A stretch of 64,000 nt of DNA, taken from Streptomyces sp. 840.1 (GTDB lineage: Bacteria; Actinomycetota; Actinomycetes; Streptomycetales; Streptomycetaceae). The stretch is taken from positions 992,001 through 1,056,000 of the forward strand of contig NZ_RJUU01000003.1 in NCBI RefSeq assembly GCF_003751445.1, in the 5' to 3' direction. The position numbers and the translations under genes were made by a program. The notes below the pieces were generated by a model. It ran no database searches and was not told where the DNA came from. It saw only the letters and a program-made list of their open reading frames with translations. How positions within the stretch are numbered: position 1 is the stretch's first letter; every line of letters starts with the position of its first letter. Below are positions 1 to 27,563 of the stretch, piece by piece.

Positions 1-19476
<19,476 letters not shown>

Positions 19477-19762
19477 GCCGGATCACACCTTTGGGGAGAG
19501 ATTTTCACGGGGGACGAAGAGGGCGCGACAAAACCGCCCGCACCGGCGCATCACATTTAGCCGACCGCGGGCAGATGAAATCACAGAGAAGCGTCGCCGA
19601 ACCCATGGCATCAATACCGGTGGCGCCCCTGACGACCCGGTAGATCGACAGGCACTCCACCGACTGACGTATCGAGGGCGATCCGCGAGGCGGTCCATCA
19701 CTGATTCACGAAAGCCAAATAAAGGCAACATGATCGCTCATGAGCCAGGCGTGAATGTTTGC
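19477..19762 (-). promoter_or_regulatory. Leader and probable promoter region of the large NRPS gene
   Basis: This 286-nt non-coding stretch is less GC-rich than the surrounding genes. Short open frames inside it have no family resemblance or codon bias. If the hairpin on its right terminates transcription, the NRPS promoter must lie here. I found no convincing -35/-10 pair. A CTAAAT element near 19556-19561 on the minus strand is the best -10 candidate but has no good partner. Confidence 0.35.
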
Positions 19763-19818
19763 CGCTCCAGCCTGATCGATTCTGCTCGATTGCGAGCGAA
19801 GATGATCGGGCTGGAGCG
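19763..19818 (-). terminator. Strong hairpin between mbtH and the NRPS gene
   Basis: An inverted repeat of about 15 bp per arm, CGCTCCAGCCTGATC at 19763-19777 against GATCGGGCTGGAGCG at 19804-19818 with one G-T wobble, encloses a second short stem GCTCG/CGAGC (19784-19788 and 19793-19797). It lies about 60 nt after the mbtH stop on the minus strand. There is no U-tract, which Streptomyces terminators often lack. It could terminate mbtH, attenuate read-through into the NRPS, or stabilise the mRNA. Confidence 0.55.
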
Positions 19819-19878
19819 CCGGAACATGCCCCGTCCTGGGTGGCCGTCTACGGCGGCCTCAAAAGCTCGGACGCCCCA

Positions 19879-20097
19879 CTACCCGGCGTCGGCCTCCATC
19901 GTCCGCACCAGGCTGGTGGGCCGCATATCGGTCCACCCAGCCTCGATCGCGTCCAGACACTCCTGACGCGATCCTTCCGGGCCGGCCACACTCCAGCCGC
20001 CCGGGATTTCGATGTGCGCCGGCCACAGCGAGTACTGCCCCTCGCCATTCACCAGCGTCACGAACCGCCCCGACTCGTCATCGAAAGGATTGGTCAC
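19879..20097 (-). CDS. mbtH: MbtH-like protein, NRPS adenylation-domain chaperone
   Basis: This 72-residue protein matches the whole MbtH family: it opens TNPFDDESGRF, continues with SLWPAHIEIPGGW and ends with WTDMRPTSL. The tryptophans in WPAHIEIPGGW and WTDMRP are the family hallmarks. MbtH proteins bind adenylation domains and support their folding and activity. The GTG at 20097 is chosen because the family start is V/M-T-N-P-F-D-D and a purine-rich GGGGGGA lies about 5 nt upstream; the frame stays open further upstream but has no family similarity there. It is the first gene of the cluster visible here, 402 nt upstream of the large NRPS on the same strand. Confidence 0.93.
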   Translation of the reverse strand: MTNPFDDESGRFVTLVNGEGQYSLWPAHIEIPGGWSVAGPEGSRQECLDAIEAGWTDMRPTSLVRTMEADAG

Positions 20098-20900
20098 GAC
20101 CGTCCCCCCACTTGTTCTCGCACTTTCCACGGCATGTTCATCAGCCTTTTTCGGGCGCACCGCACATCGATGTCCGCAGCGACCCACCGAACCGTCCACC
20201 CCGCCACGGTGCGATATCTCGACCACGCGGGGCGAAGATTCGTTACGCCTCGGGATACCGACGTCACACCGATGACCGAGCGGGACTCCCCCTACTTGAC
20301 TCGCTCACGCCAATCACAATAGAGGACTTTCGACGGCCGACGACGCAAATTCAGCCCATTGCCCGCGATTACCCAAAGGGCCTACAACGACCGAGACGCC
20401 CACGGGGCATATGCCAGTCGGGTCACAACAGAAACATTCAGCCATCCCATGTCCCTATTGGGCGAGTATCGCCGAATACGACCCGTTCAATTCTGGATAG
20501 CCGGTGGCGTACGCCCGCTGACGTTCTGACACACCGAGATCACACCGCGCTCCCGTACGCCGGGTACGCGCCCCGCCTGCGCCCCGTCCCGCCCAGCCAA
20601 GGAGAGGCAAAGGGGTGTCCGTCGCACGGCGGGAGACCGGCCGCGCCAAACGCGTCGGTGCGCCGCGTCTCCGGAGAGCCAACGCCTGCGGGAGTGCTGA
20701 GGACACGGCCCCCAGCGGGCCGCCCCGATCCCCGCCGGTCAGCCTCCGGACCGTTGACGTCATCGCCGAACCGGCCCCGATCCGCCGATGCGCGGCATCC
20801 CGCCGGTCCACGCCCCGCTGTGGCGCCCCGACCGCAGGGACTGCCGAGGCCAGGGCGCAGCCGATCTCGGCGTTTCGGCGGCCGCCACGCGCCTGACGAC
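20098..20900. other. 803-nt intergenic region at the border of the NRPS cluster
   Basis: This segment lies between divergent mbtH and the SDR gene. Its GC content is lower than the coding DNA on either side, it lacks consistent third-position bias, and none of the short frames resembles a known protein. It should contain the mbtH promoter. A TTGACT at 20296-20301 on the plus strand has no properly spaced -10. I see no RNA gene or repeat of note. Confidence 0.5.
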
Positions 20901-20931
20901 TTGTCTTCGAGTCCACTCGAAGGTGTTGTCT
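20901..20931 (+). promoter_or_regulatory. MerR-type promoter of the SDR gene
   Basis: TTGTCT at 20901-20906 and TTGTCT at 20926-20931 are separated by exactly 19 bp. Between them sits a near-perfect dyad, CTTCGAGTCCACTCGAAG (20905-20922; 8-bp arms, 2-nt centre). An overlong 19-bp spacer carrying a dyad is the signature of promoters activated by MerR-family proteins through DNA distortion. The sequence is seen; the regulator class is inferred, and no MerR gene is in the window. Confidence 0.55.
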
Positions 20932-20980
20932 GGCGGGAGATGTTGTCCGAGCGGATGACGGGTTTCTGGAGGAGCACACC

Positions 20981-21805
20981 ATGACGCAGAAGATCTGGTT
21001 CATCACCGGTGCCTCGCGCGGCTTCGGCAGGGAGTGGGCCGTCGCCGCACTCGAACGCGGCGATTCGGTGGCCGCGACCGCGCGCGACCTCTCCACTCTG
21101 GGTGACCTTCGCGAGAAGTACGGAGAACGGCTGCTGCCTCTGCGTCTCGACGTGACGGACCGTGAAGCGGGCTTCGCCGCCGTGCAGCAGGCACACGAAC
21201 GGTTCGGGCGTCTCGACGTGGTCGTCAACAACGCCGGCTACGGCCACTTCGGCCTGGTCGAGGAGCTCACCGAAGCCGAGGCGCGCGCGCAACTGGACAC
21301 CAACCTGTTCGGCGCCCTGTGGATCACCCAGGCCGCGCTGCCGCTGCTGCGCGAGCAGGGCAGCGGCCATATTCTCCAGGTCTCTTCCATCGGAGGCATC
21401 AGCGCCTTCCCGCTGGTCGGGATCTACCACGCGTCGAAGTGGGCGCTCGAAGGCATCAGCCAGGCACTGGCCCAGGAAGTGGCGCCGTTCGGCATCAAGG
21501 TCACGCTGATCGAGCCCGGAGGCTTCGCCACCGACTGGGCGGGTTCGTCGTCGAGCACGTCCGACCCGTTGCCCGCGTACGCCGACTTCCACAAGGAGGT
21601 GCAGGAGCAGCGCCGCAAGCGTGTCGGAACACCCGGCGACCCGGCCGCGTCCGCAGCCGCCGTGCTGGAGATCGTCGACGCCGACGAGCCGCCGCTGCGC
21701 TGCTTCTTCGGCTCGGCGCCGCTGGGCATCGCCAAGGCCGACTACGAGCAGCGACTCGCCGTCTGGGAGAAGTGGCAGCCCGTAGCAGAGCTGGCGCAGG
21801 GCTGA
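20981..21805 (+). CDS. Short-chain dehydrogenase/reductase
   Basis: This is a classical SDR of 274 residues. The dinucleotide-binding motif TGASRGFG is at residues 9-16, NNAG near 84, and the catalytic triad follows as Ser in QVSSIGG and YHASK. The GFG variant of the glycine motif and the length fit the oxidoreductase subgroup that reduces small carbonyl compounds with NADPH; the substrate is unknown. GGAGGAG lies 7 nt before the ATG. It is a single gene behind a MerR-type promoter and ends at a strong terminator, so it is probably an inducible stress reductase rather than part of the NRPS pathway. Confidence 0.92.
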   Translation: MTQKIWFITGASRGFGREWAVAALERGDSVAATARDLSTLGDLREKYGERLLPLRLDVTDREAGFAAVQQAHERFGRLDVVVNNAGYGHFGLVEELTEAEARAQLDTNLFGALWITQAALPLLREQGSGHILQVSSIGGISAFPLVGIYHASKWALEGISQALAQEVAPFGIKVTLIEPGGFATDWAGSSSSTSDPLPAYADFHKEVQEQRRKRVGTPGDPAASAAAVLEIVDADEPPLRCFFGSAPLGIAKADYEQRLAVWEKWQPVAELAQG

Positions 21806-21808
21806 GCC

Positions 21809-21833
21809 GGGGCCTGTCCGCCGGACAGGCCCC
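21809..21833 (+). terminator. Intrinsic-type terminator after the SDR gene
   Basis: A perfect 11-bp stem, GGGGCCTGTCC (21809-21819) and GGACAGGCCCC (21823-21833), closes a GCC loop 3 nt after the stop codon. There is no T-run, as is common in Streptomyces. Confidence 0.85.
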
Positions 21834-21878
21834 AGGTGTATTGATCACGAGCGTTGTTGAACGGGGTTGATCAAAGGC

Positions 21879-21934
21879 GAAGACCTCCGGTGTGGTGGAG
21901 GTGTCCAGGCTCCACACCACACACGGAGGTCTTC
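21879..21934. repeat. Inverted repeat at the end of an IS481-type remnant
   Basis: GAAGACCTCCG (21879-21889) pairs with CGGAGGTCTTC (21924-21934), with further partial pairing of the GTGTGGTGGAG and CTCCACACCAC segments inside. It ends directly at the GTG of the transposase fragment. It could be part of the element end, or a leader hairpin that keeps read-through transcripts from being translated. Confidence 0.6.
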
Positions 21935-22053
21935 GTGTGTCACCGTGATGCCCGGCTGACGGTCCTCGGGAGGCTTCTGCTGGTCGAAGGTGTCACGTCC
22001 GGCCGTCGTCCGGTAGGCCATGTCGCAGCCGAGATGGGCATCACGACGCAGTG
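21935..22053 (+). pseudogene. IS481-family transposase, N-terminal fragment
   Basis: About 39 codons starting CHRDARLTVLGRLLLV and running through GHVAAEMGI match the N-terminal helix-turn-helix of Streptomyces IS481-type transposases. Similarity stops abruptly after the codon for Cys near 22053, and the DDE catalytic domain is absent. What follows is the end of another transposase remnant in the opposite direction. The fragment cannot encode an active enzyme; it marks past insertion and deletion at the edge of the NRPS cluster. Confidence 0.7.
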
Positions 22054-22355
22054 TCCGAGCCGGCATGGACACTGACCGCGACCTGGCAGTTCGCCCGCTT
22101 CCCGAGAGCCCCGCAGTACTGGCGGGCCAGTGCGGCCGAGGACCGGCCGCACTGGGGGAACGACACATCGTCGATCCCCCACACCTGCGGCCCGATCGCC
22201 TCGGTCAGCCGCCGGGCGATCCGTCACCGCGCCGGCAACGGATCCCACCGCGACTGGTTCACGAACTGCTGCAGGGCCTGCACGTTCCCATCCGGTAACC
22301 GCTCGGCCATCGGCTGGACCGACTTCCGACGGCTGTCCAGCCGGCTCGCGTGGCC
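22054..22355 (-). pseudogene. IS701-like (DDE) transposase, internal fragment
   Basis: Reading the minus strand from about 22355, the frame gives SRRKSVQPMAERLPDGNV and ALQQFVNQSRWDPLP, then an in-frame TGA (22224-22226), then VWGIDDVSFPQCG, ARQYCGALGKRANCQ and VAVSVHAGSDTA. The IDD and ARQYCGALGKRANCQV segments are typical of the IS701-type DDE family. The N-terminus and the C-terminal half are both missing and the stop interrupts the frame, so this is a decayed remnant. It abuts the IS481 fragment at 22048-22056 and reaches almost to the stop of the symporter gene. Confidence 0.75.
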
Positions 22356-22357
22356 CG

Positions 22358-23401
22358 TCAGGTCGCCGGAACGGGCTCCCGCTCCGCCACCGCGGCGTCC
22401 GCGCCCGCGCCCGCTTCCAGCGGGTCCCTGGCGCGCCGCTTCGCGAGCACCGCGCACACCATGAGCTGCATCTGGTGGAAGAGCATCAGCGGCAGCACGG
22501 CGAGGCTCGCCTGCGCGCCGAACAGGACGCTGGCCATGGGCAGCCCCGAGGCCAGGCTCTTCTTCGAGCCGGCGAACTGGATGGCGATGCGGTCCTCCCG
22601 CCCGAAGCCGAGCCGCTTCGCCCCGTACCAGCTCAGCGCGAGCATCAGGGCGAGGAGCACGGCCTCGGCGCCGAGCAGCGCCCCGAGCCTGGCCGGGGTG
22701 ACCTGGTGCCAGATGCCGGCGACCATGCCCTCGCTGAAGGCGGTGTAGACGACGAGCAGGATCGAGCCCCGGTCGACATAGCCGAGGACCTTCTTGTGCC
22801 GGGCGATGAAGCCGCCGATCCAGCGGCGCAGCAGTTGTCCCGCGACGAACGGCAGCAGCAGCTGGACGCCGATCTTCAGCAGGGCGTCCCCGGAGAAGCC
22901 GCCGCCGCTGTTGCCGAGCAGCGCGCCCGCGAGCAGCGGGGTGACGAAGATGCCCGCTATCGAGGAGAAGGAGCCGGCGCAGATCGCGGCGGGGACGTTG
23001 CCCCGGGCGATCGAGGTGAAGGCGATCGACGACTGGATCGTCGAGGGGACCAGGCAGAGGAACAGGAAGCCGCTCTGGAGCTGGGGCGTCAGTATGTACG
23101 GAACCAGTCCCCTGCTCGCCAGCCCCAGCACCGGGAACGCGAGGAACGTGCAGGCCAGGACGGTGAGGTGGAGTCGCCAGTGCCTGACCCCGTCGAGCGC
23201 CTCGGCGGTGGACAGGCGTGCGCCGTAGAGGAAGAAGAGGAAGGCCACCGCCCCGGTCGAGGCCCCGCCCGCGAGATCGGCCGCCCTTCCGGAGGCCGGC
23301 AGCAGCGCCGCGAGTACGACGGTGCCGATCAACGCCAGGATGTACGGGTCGATCGGCAGCCAGGACGGCAACTGCGGCGTGCGGCGGCTCATGTGCTCCA
23401 C
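22358..23401 (-). CDS. Bile acid:sodium symporter family (SBF-like) membrane transporter
   Basis: This 347-residue membrane protein has about ten hydrophobic segments. It belongs to the SBF-like group of the BASS superfamily: FLFFLYGARLS near 55, a central CLVPSTIQSSIAFTSIARGN segment and FAGSKKSLASGLPMA near 285 are characteristic. Relatives carry organic anions with sodium; the substrate here is unknown. It is divergent from a LysR regulator with 109 bp between the starts, the usual arrangement for a transporter controlled by its neighbour. The 3' end lies 2-3 nt from the IS701-like remnant, so the last residues (after about 325) may have been altered by the insertion. ATG at 23401 has no strong ribosome site; the internal MSRR start four codons later is possible. 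Confidence 0.85.
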   Translation of the reverse strand: MEHMSRRTPQLPSWLPIDPYILALIGTVVLAALLPASGRAADLAGGASTGAVAFLFFLYGARLSTAEALDGVRHWRLHLTVLACTFLAFPVLGLASRGLVPYILTPQLQSGFLFLCLVPSTIQSSIAFTSIARGNVPAAICAGSFSSIAGIFVTPLLAGALLGNSGGGFSGDALLKIGVQLLLPFVAGQLLRRWIGGFIARHKKVLGYVDRGSILLVVYTAFSEGMVAGIWHQVTPARLGALLGAEAVLLALMLALSWYGAKRLGFGREDRIAIQFAGSKKSLASGLPMASVLFGAQASLAVLPLMLFHQMQLMVCAVLAKRRARDPLEAGAGADAAVAEREPVPAT

Positions 23402-23455
23402 GTGTTCTCTCGTTCAGGGTCGTGCCCTTTCCATCCTGCTCCTGATCATCGACAT

Positions 23456-23489
23456 CGGGAATCCCGTATACCGCTCTGACTGTGATCAC
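23456..23489. promoter_or_regulatory. Dyads in the symporter/LysR divergent control region
   Basis: Two short palindromes, CGGGAATCCCG (23456-23466) and GTGATCAC (23482-23489), sit in the 109-bp intergenic space. Either could be the recognition site of the LysR regulator starting at 23511, since LysR proteins usually bind between themselves and their divergent target. Assignment is by position only. Confidence 0.35.
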
Positions 23490-23510
23490 GGTTCGCGATA
23501 ACGTGTCGGC

Positions 23511-24395
23511 ATGTACGACCCCGCGCAGTTGCGCACCTTTCTCGCCGTCGCGCAGACACTGAGCTTCACCCGGGCCGCCCGCCGGCTCGGGGTGCGCCAG
23601 TCCACGGTGAGCCAGCACGTGCGGCGGCTGGAGGAGGCCGCCGGGCGGCAGCTGTTCACCCGGGACACCCACCGGGTCGACCTCACCGTGGACGGTGAGG
23701 CGATGCTGGGTTTCGCCCGGACGATCCTGGAGGCCCACGAACGGGCGTCGGCGTTCTTCACCGGCACCCGGCTGCGCGGGCGGCTGCGGTTCGGGGCCTC
23801 GGAGGACTTCGTGCTGACCCGGCTGCCGGAGATCCTCCAGTCCTTCCGCCGCGACCATCCGGAGGTCGAGCTGGAGCTGACCGTGGAGCTGTCGGGCATC
23901 CTGCACCGGCAGCTGGCGGCGGGCCGGCTCGACCTGGTGCTGGCCAAGCGGCGGACCGGTGACACGCACGGGGAGCTGGTCTGGCAGGACGCGCTGATCT
24001 GGATCGGTGCGCCGGGTCTGCGGCTCGACCCGGACCGGCCGGTGCCGCTGGTCCTCTTCCCGCCGCCGGGCATCACCCGGGCCCGCGCCCTGGAGGTGCT
24101 GGAGAGCCAGGGCCGGTCCTGGCGGGTGGCGTGCACCAGTGGCAGCCTCAGCGGGCTGATCGCGGCCACCCACGCGGGGCTCGGCGTGATGGCGCACAGC
24201 CGGGGCCTGGTTCCGCCCGGCCTGGTCCCACTGCCGGCCAGGGCGGGGCTGCCGGAGCTCGGCGAGGTGGATTTCGTCCTGCTGCACGGCCGCCGCCACG
24301 ACAATGCGCAGCAGGCGGCGGACGCGCTCGCGGCGGCGATCCTGGCGGGCGGCGACCGTCTGATCCGCCGGCCCGGGATTGAGGGGCCGTCCTGA
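23511..24395 (+). CDS. LysR-family transcriptional regulator
   Basis: This 294-residue LysR protein opens with a winged helix-turn-helix (residues 1-60; QLRTFLAVAQTLSFTRAARRL and TVSQHVRRLE) and continues with a periplasmic-binding-like effector domain (GRLRFGASEDF near 90, LDLVLAKRR near 148). It is divergent from the SBF-like transporter, which is its likely target together with its own promoter. The inducer cannot be read from the sequence. Confidence 0.93.
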   Translation: MYDPAQLRTFLAVAQTLSFTRAARRLGVRQSTVSQHVRRLEEAAGRQLFTRDTHRVDLTVDGEAMLGFARTILEAHERASAFFTGTRLRGRLRFGASEDFVLTRLPEILQSFRRDHPEVELELTVELSGILHRQLAAGRLDLVLAKRRTGDTHGELVWQDALIWIGAPGLRLDPDRPVPLVLFPPPGITRARALEVLESQGRSWRVACTSGSLSGLIAATHAGLGVMAHSRGLVPPGLVPLPARAGLPELGEVDFVLLHGRRHDNAQQAADALAAAILAGGDRLIRRPGIEGPS

Positions 24396-24704
24396 GGGGG
24401 ACAATCAACGGCATGCGGCGGTCTCCGCCGGGGCGGCCCAACCCGGTCAGGTCCGGCAGCTGCGGACCAACCCCCCGTATCCGCACGGAACGGCAGTGAT
24501 CGCGGCGTACAGATTCGGTGGAGATTCCCGCGCGAGCCACTTACTCCTTGGTCGGAAGCGCGCCCGAGCCTTGCCCATCTGGCCGGATTTCAGCCCCTGA
24601 CCAGTGCAGACGCCACGTTTCACGGGCCGCTTCGGACTCTCCCGCGGCGGCGCCCTGTGGGGTAGCGTCACGGCGCTGTGCGGAGCGCCACAAGGAGCAG
24701 GTCA
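24396..24704 (+). promoter_or_regulatory. Upstream region of the acyl-CoA ligase gene
   Basis: About 309 nt without a credible gene. A TAGCGT at 24663-24668 is a plausible -10 for the ligase, with no good -35 at 16-18 bp. AAGGAG at 24692-24697 is the ribosome site that decides the TTG start at 24705. Confidence 0.4.
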
Positions 24705-26528
24705 TTGCGCGAGTTCACTGTCCCACCCATGGCGGCCGCGCCCCACGTGGGCGGGCTCGCTGATGTGGTTTTCGACTATGCCGAGGAGGATCCGCACCGG
24801 ATCGCCCTCGGCCGCAAGGACGCGTCCGGACGCTGGCTCGATATCACCTCCGCGACGTTCCGCGACGAGGTGCTCGCGCTGGCCAAGGGGCTGATCGCGC
24901 ACGGCGTGCGGTTCGGTGACCGGGTCGCCCTGATGTCGCGCACCCGCTACGAGTGGACGCTCTTCGACTTCGCCCTGTGGGCGGTCGGCGCGCAGTCCGT
25001 TCCGGTCTATCCGACGTCCTCGGCCGAGCAGGTCCTGTGGATGCTCCACGACGCCGAGGTGTCCGCGGTGATGGTCGAGCACGAGGACCACGCGATGACG
25101 ATCGCCTCGGTGATCGACCAGCTGCCCCAGCTGAAACGGCTGTGGCAGCTGGACACCGACGCGGTGTCCGAGCTGGTGGCCGCGGGCGCCCACGTCGAGG
25201 ACGAGGTGGTGCACCGCCACCGGCGTGCGGTGACGCCCGACTCGGTGGCGACCGTCATCTACACGTCGGGCACGACGGGGCGGCCCAAGGGCTGTGTGAT
25301 CACGCACGCCAACTTCATGTTCGAGACGGACACGATGGCCTCCCGCTGGGAGTCGGTCTTCCACTCCCGGCCGGGCGACGAGGCCGCGACCCTGCTGTTC
25401 CTGCCGCTGGCGCACGTCTTCGGGCGGATGGTGGAGGTCACGGCGATCCGGGGCCGGGTGAAGCTGGGACACCAGCCGGAGCTGTCGGCGAAGGCGCTGA
25501 TGCCCGATCTGGTGACGTTTCGCCCCACGTTCATCCTGGCGGTGCCGTACATCTTCGAGAAGGTCTTCAACGGGGCCCGCCGCAAGGCGGAGACCGAGGG
25601 CCGGGTGGGCCCCTTCGACAAGGCCGTGGACATCGCCGTGAAGTACGCGGAGGCGATGGAGGCACGGGCCTTCGGGACCGGTCCCGGCCCGTCCGCCGGA
25701 CTGCGGATGCAGCACCAGTTCTTCGACAAGGTCGTGTACAAGAAGGTGCGCGAGGCGATGGGCGGCCGGATCCGGCACGCCATGTCCGGCGGCTCGGGGA
25801 TGGAGCGGCGGCTCGGCCTGTTCTTCGCGGGCGCCGGTGTCACGGTGTACGAGGGGTACGGGCTGACCGAGACGACCGCCGCGGCCACCGCCAATCCGCC
25901 GGAGCGCACCCGGTACGGCACGGTCGGGCAGCCGATCCCCGGGACCACGGTGCACATCGCCGCCGACGGCGAGATCTGGGTGTACGGCAGCAATGTGTTC
26001 TCCGGGTACCTCGGCGACCCGAAGTCCACCGACGCGGTGCTGAACGACGGCTGGCTGGCCACCGGCGACCTGGGCGCGCTGGACGAGGACGGCTATCTGA
26101 CGATCACCGGGCGCAAGAAGGAGATCCTGGTGACGTCCGGCGGCAAGAGCGTCTCACCGGCCGGCCTGGAGGAGCGGGTGCGGGCGCATCCGCTGGTGGC
26201 GCAGTGCATCGTGGTCGGCAACGACCGGCCGTACATCGCGGCCCTGGTCACCGTGGACCAGGAGTCCGTGGAGCACTGGCTCTCGATACAGGGGCGCCAG
26301 CGGCTCTCACCGGGCGAGCTGGTGCGGGACCCGGATCTGGAGATGGAGGTCCGGCGGGCGGTGGTCGCCGCGAACACGGCCGTGTCGCAGGCCGAGTCGA
26401 TCCGGACGTTCCGGATCCTGGCGCACCAGTTCACCGAGGAGCACGGGCTGCTGACACCGTCGCTCAAGCTGAAGCGCAAGGCGATCGAGGCGGCGTACGC
26501 GGCCGAGGTCGACGCCCTGTACCGCTGA
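24705..26528 (+). CDS. fadD: Long-chain fatty acid-CoA ligase (AMP-forming)
   Basis: Predicted to activate long-chain fatty acids to acyl-CoA through an acyl-adenylate. Family motifs are YTSGTTGRPKG (near 190), the AMP-binding YEGYGLTETTA (near 385), TGDLG, and the C-terminal catalytic lysine region SLKLKRKA. I place the start at TTG 24705 (LREFTVPP), 7 nt after AAGGAG, rather than at an upstream in-frame codon, because homologues begin MREF. The product is 607 residues, normal for FadD15-type enzymes. It stands alone and is probably general lipid metabolism. A link to a lipid starter for the NRPS is possible but unsupported. Confidence 0.93.
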   Translation: MREFTVPPMAAAPHVGGLADVVFDYAEEDPHRIALGRKDASGRWLDITSATFRDEVLALAKGLIAHGVRFGDRVALMSRTRYEWTLFDFALWAVGAQSVPVYPTSSAEQVLWMLHDAEVSAVMVEHEDHAMTIASVIDQLPQLKRLWQLDTDAVSELVAAGAHVEDEVVHRHRRAVTPDSVATVIYTSGTTGRPKGCVITHANFMFETDTMASRWESVFHSRPGDEAATLLFLPLAHVFGRMVEVTAIRGRVKLGHQPELSAKALMPDLVTFRPTFILAVPYIFEKVFNGARRKAETEGRVGPFDKAVDIAVKYAEAMEARAFGTGPGPSAGLRMQHQFFDKVVYKKVREAMGGRIRHAMSGGSGMERRLGLFFAGAGVTVYEGYGLTETTAAATANPPERTRYGTVGQPIPGTTVHIAADGEIWVYGSNVFSGYLGDPKSTDAVLNDGWLATGDLGALDEDGYLTITGRKKEILVTSGGKSVSPAGLEERVRAHPLVAQCIVVGNDRPYIAALVTVDQESVEHWLSIQGRQRLSPGELVRDPDLEMEVRRAVVAANTAVSQAESIRTFRILAHQFTEEHGLLTPSLKLKRKAIEAAYAAEVDALYR

Positions 26529-26550
26529 GCCGGCGAGGGACCGTACCGCT

Positions 26551-26570
26551 CGGCCGGGAAGAATCGGCCG
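26551..26570 (+). terminator. Weak hairpin after the acyl-CoA ligase gene
   Basis: CGGCCG at 26551-26556 and again at 26565-26570 can form a 6-bp stem with an 8-nt loop about 23 nt after the stop codon. It is short, with no T-run, so read-through into the next gene is possible. Confidence 0.3.
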
Positions 26571-26643
26571 GAACGGGAATGTGCGGACCGTCTTGATCGT
26601 TGAAGGTTCGAGTCCCACCTCCCAACGTAAGGATCGACCGCTC

Positions 26644-27480
26644 GTGAGCCACGTCCCCGCCCTCACCCTCAACAACGGCGTCGAGATGCCCCAGCTCGGT
26701 TTCGGAGTCTGGCAGGTGCCGGACGACGAGGCCGCGAAGGCGGTCGCCACAGCCATCGAGTCCGGGTACCGCAGCATCGACACCGCCGCCGTCTACCGGA
26801 ACGAGGGAGGCACCGGCAGGGCCATCGCCGCCTCCGGTGTCGCCCGCGACGAGCTGTTCGTGACCACAAAGCTCTGGAACAGCGAGCAGGGCTACGACTC
26901 GACGCTGCGTGCGTTCGACGCCTCGCTGGACAAGCTCGGTCTGGACTACGTCGACCTGTACCTGATCCACTGGCCGGTCCCCGCCAAGGACGCGTACGTG
27001 GACACCTACCGCGCGTTCGAGAAGATCTACGCGGACGGCCGCGCACGGGCGATCGGCGTGTCGAACTTCCTCCCCGAGCACCTGGAGCGGCTGCTCGGCG
27101 AGACCTCCGTCGTGCCCGCGCTCAACCAGATCGAGCTGCACCCGCAGCTCCAGCAGGCCGAGTCCCGCGCGCTGCACGCCAAGCACGGCATCGTGACCGA
27201 GGCCTGGTCGCCGCTGGGTTCGGGCAAGGGCCTCCTGGAGGTCCCGACGGTTGTCGCGGTCGCACGGAAGCACGGCCGCACCCCCGCCCAGGCGGTGCTC
27301 CGCTGGCACCTCCAGACCGGTCACGTGGTGATCCCGAAGTCCGTGACCCCGTCGCGGATCGCGGAGAACATCGATGTGTTCGGCTTCGAGCTGGACGAGG
27401 ACGACCTGGCCGCGTTCGCGGCGCTCGACGAGGGCAAGCGGCTGGGCTCGCACCCGGCCGAGTTCAACCTCGGCGCCTGA
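26644..27480 (+). CDS. Aldo/keto reductase (2,5-diketo-D-gluconate reductase type)
   Basis: A 278-residue aldo/keto reductase of the AKR5-like bacterial group, a single-domain NADPH-dependent carbonyl reductase. The catalytic tetrad is visible: Asp in RSIDTAAVYRNE, Tyr in the same segment, Lys in VTTKLW and His in LIHWP. The cofactor-binding IPKSVTPSRI is near residue 229. GTG at 26644 follows an AAGGA about 11 nt upstream and gives the family N-terminus (VPALTLNNGVEMPQLGFG). The open frame continues 21 codons upstream without similarity. It ends at a very strong terminator. Confidence 0.93.
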   Translation: MSHVPALTLNNGVEMPQLGFGVWQVPDDEAAKAVATAIESGYRSIDTAAVYRNEGGTGRAIAASGVARDELFVTTKLWNSEQGYDSTLRAFDASLDKLGLDYVDLYLIHWPVPAKDAYVDTYRAFEKIYADGRARAIGVSNFLPEHLERLLGETSVVPALNQIELHPQLQQAESRALHAKHGIVTEAWSPLGSGKGLLEVPTVVAVARKHGRTPAQAVLRWHLQTGHVVIPKSVTPSRIAENIDVFGFELDEDDLAAFAALDEGKRLGSHPAEFNLGA

Positions 27481-27514
27481 GCCGTGGCGTACCGCCGCTG
27501 ACCGGCACAGCCTG

Positions 27515-27545
27515 AATCCGCCGCCCGGCTGCCGGGCGGCGGATT
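27515..27545. terminator. Strong bidirectional terminator
   Basis: A perfect 14-bp stem (27515-27528 with 27532-27545, core CCGCCGCCCGG) closes a CTG loop. It lies 34 nt after the reductase stop, beyond the 3' end of the convergent methyltransferase gene, and the outer A-T pairs give a short T-run in either direction. Confidence 0.9.
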
Positions 27546-27563
27546 GCCGCTGTCCAGGCTCTC

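Noticed and set aside
19483..19731. Short open frame upstream of the NRPS on the minus strand
   Set aside because: No family resemblance, poor codon bias and no ribosome site; treated as leader DNA.
20296..20325. Promoter with TTGACT in the mbtH/SDR spacer
   Set aside because: No acceptable -10 at 16-18 bp and no gene within 600 nt in that direction; the SDR has its own promoter.
24705..26528. Acyl-CoA ligase as the lipid starter enzyme of the NRPS cluster
   Set aside because: It is a FadD15-type housekeeping ligase, 5 kb away on the other strand, separated by the IS remnants, the SDR and a transporter/regulator pair. No acyl-carrier gene is near.
26604..26630. tRNA-like T-arm (GGTTCGAGTCCCACC)
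   Set aside because: No D-arm, anticodon arm or acceptor partner for CCTCCCA upstream. It is a chance match in the leader of the aldo/keto reductase gene.
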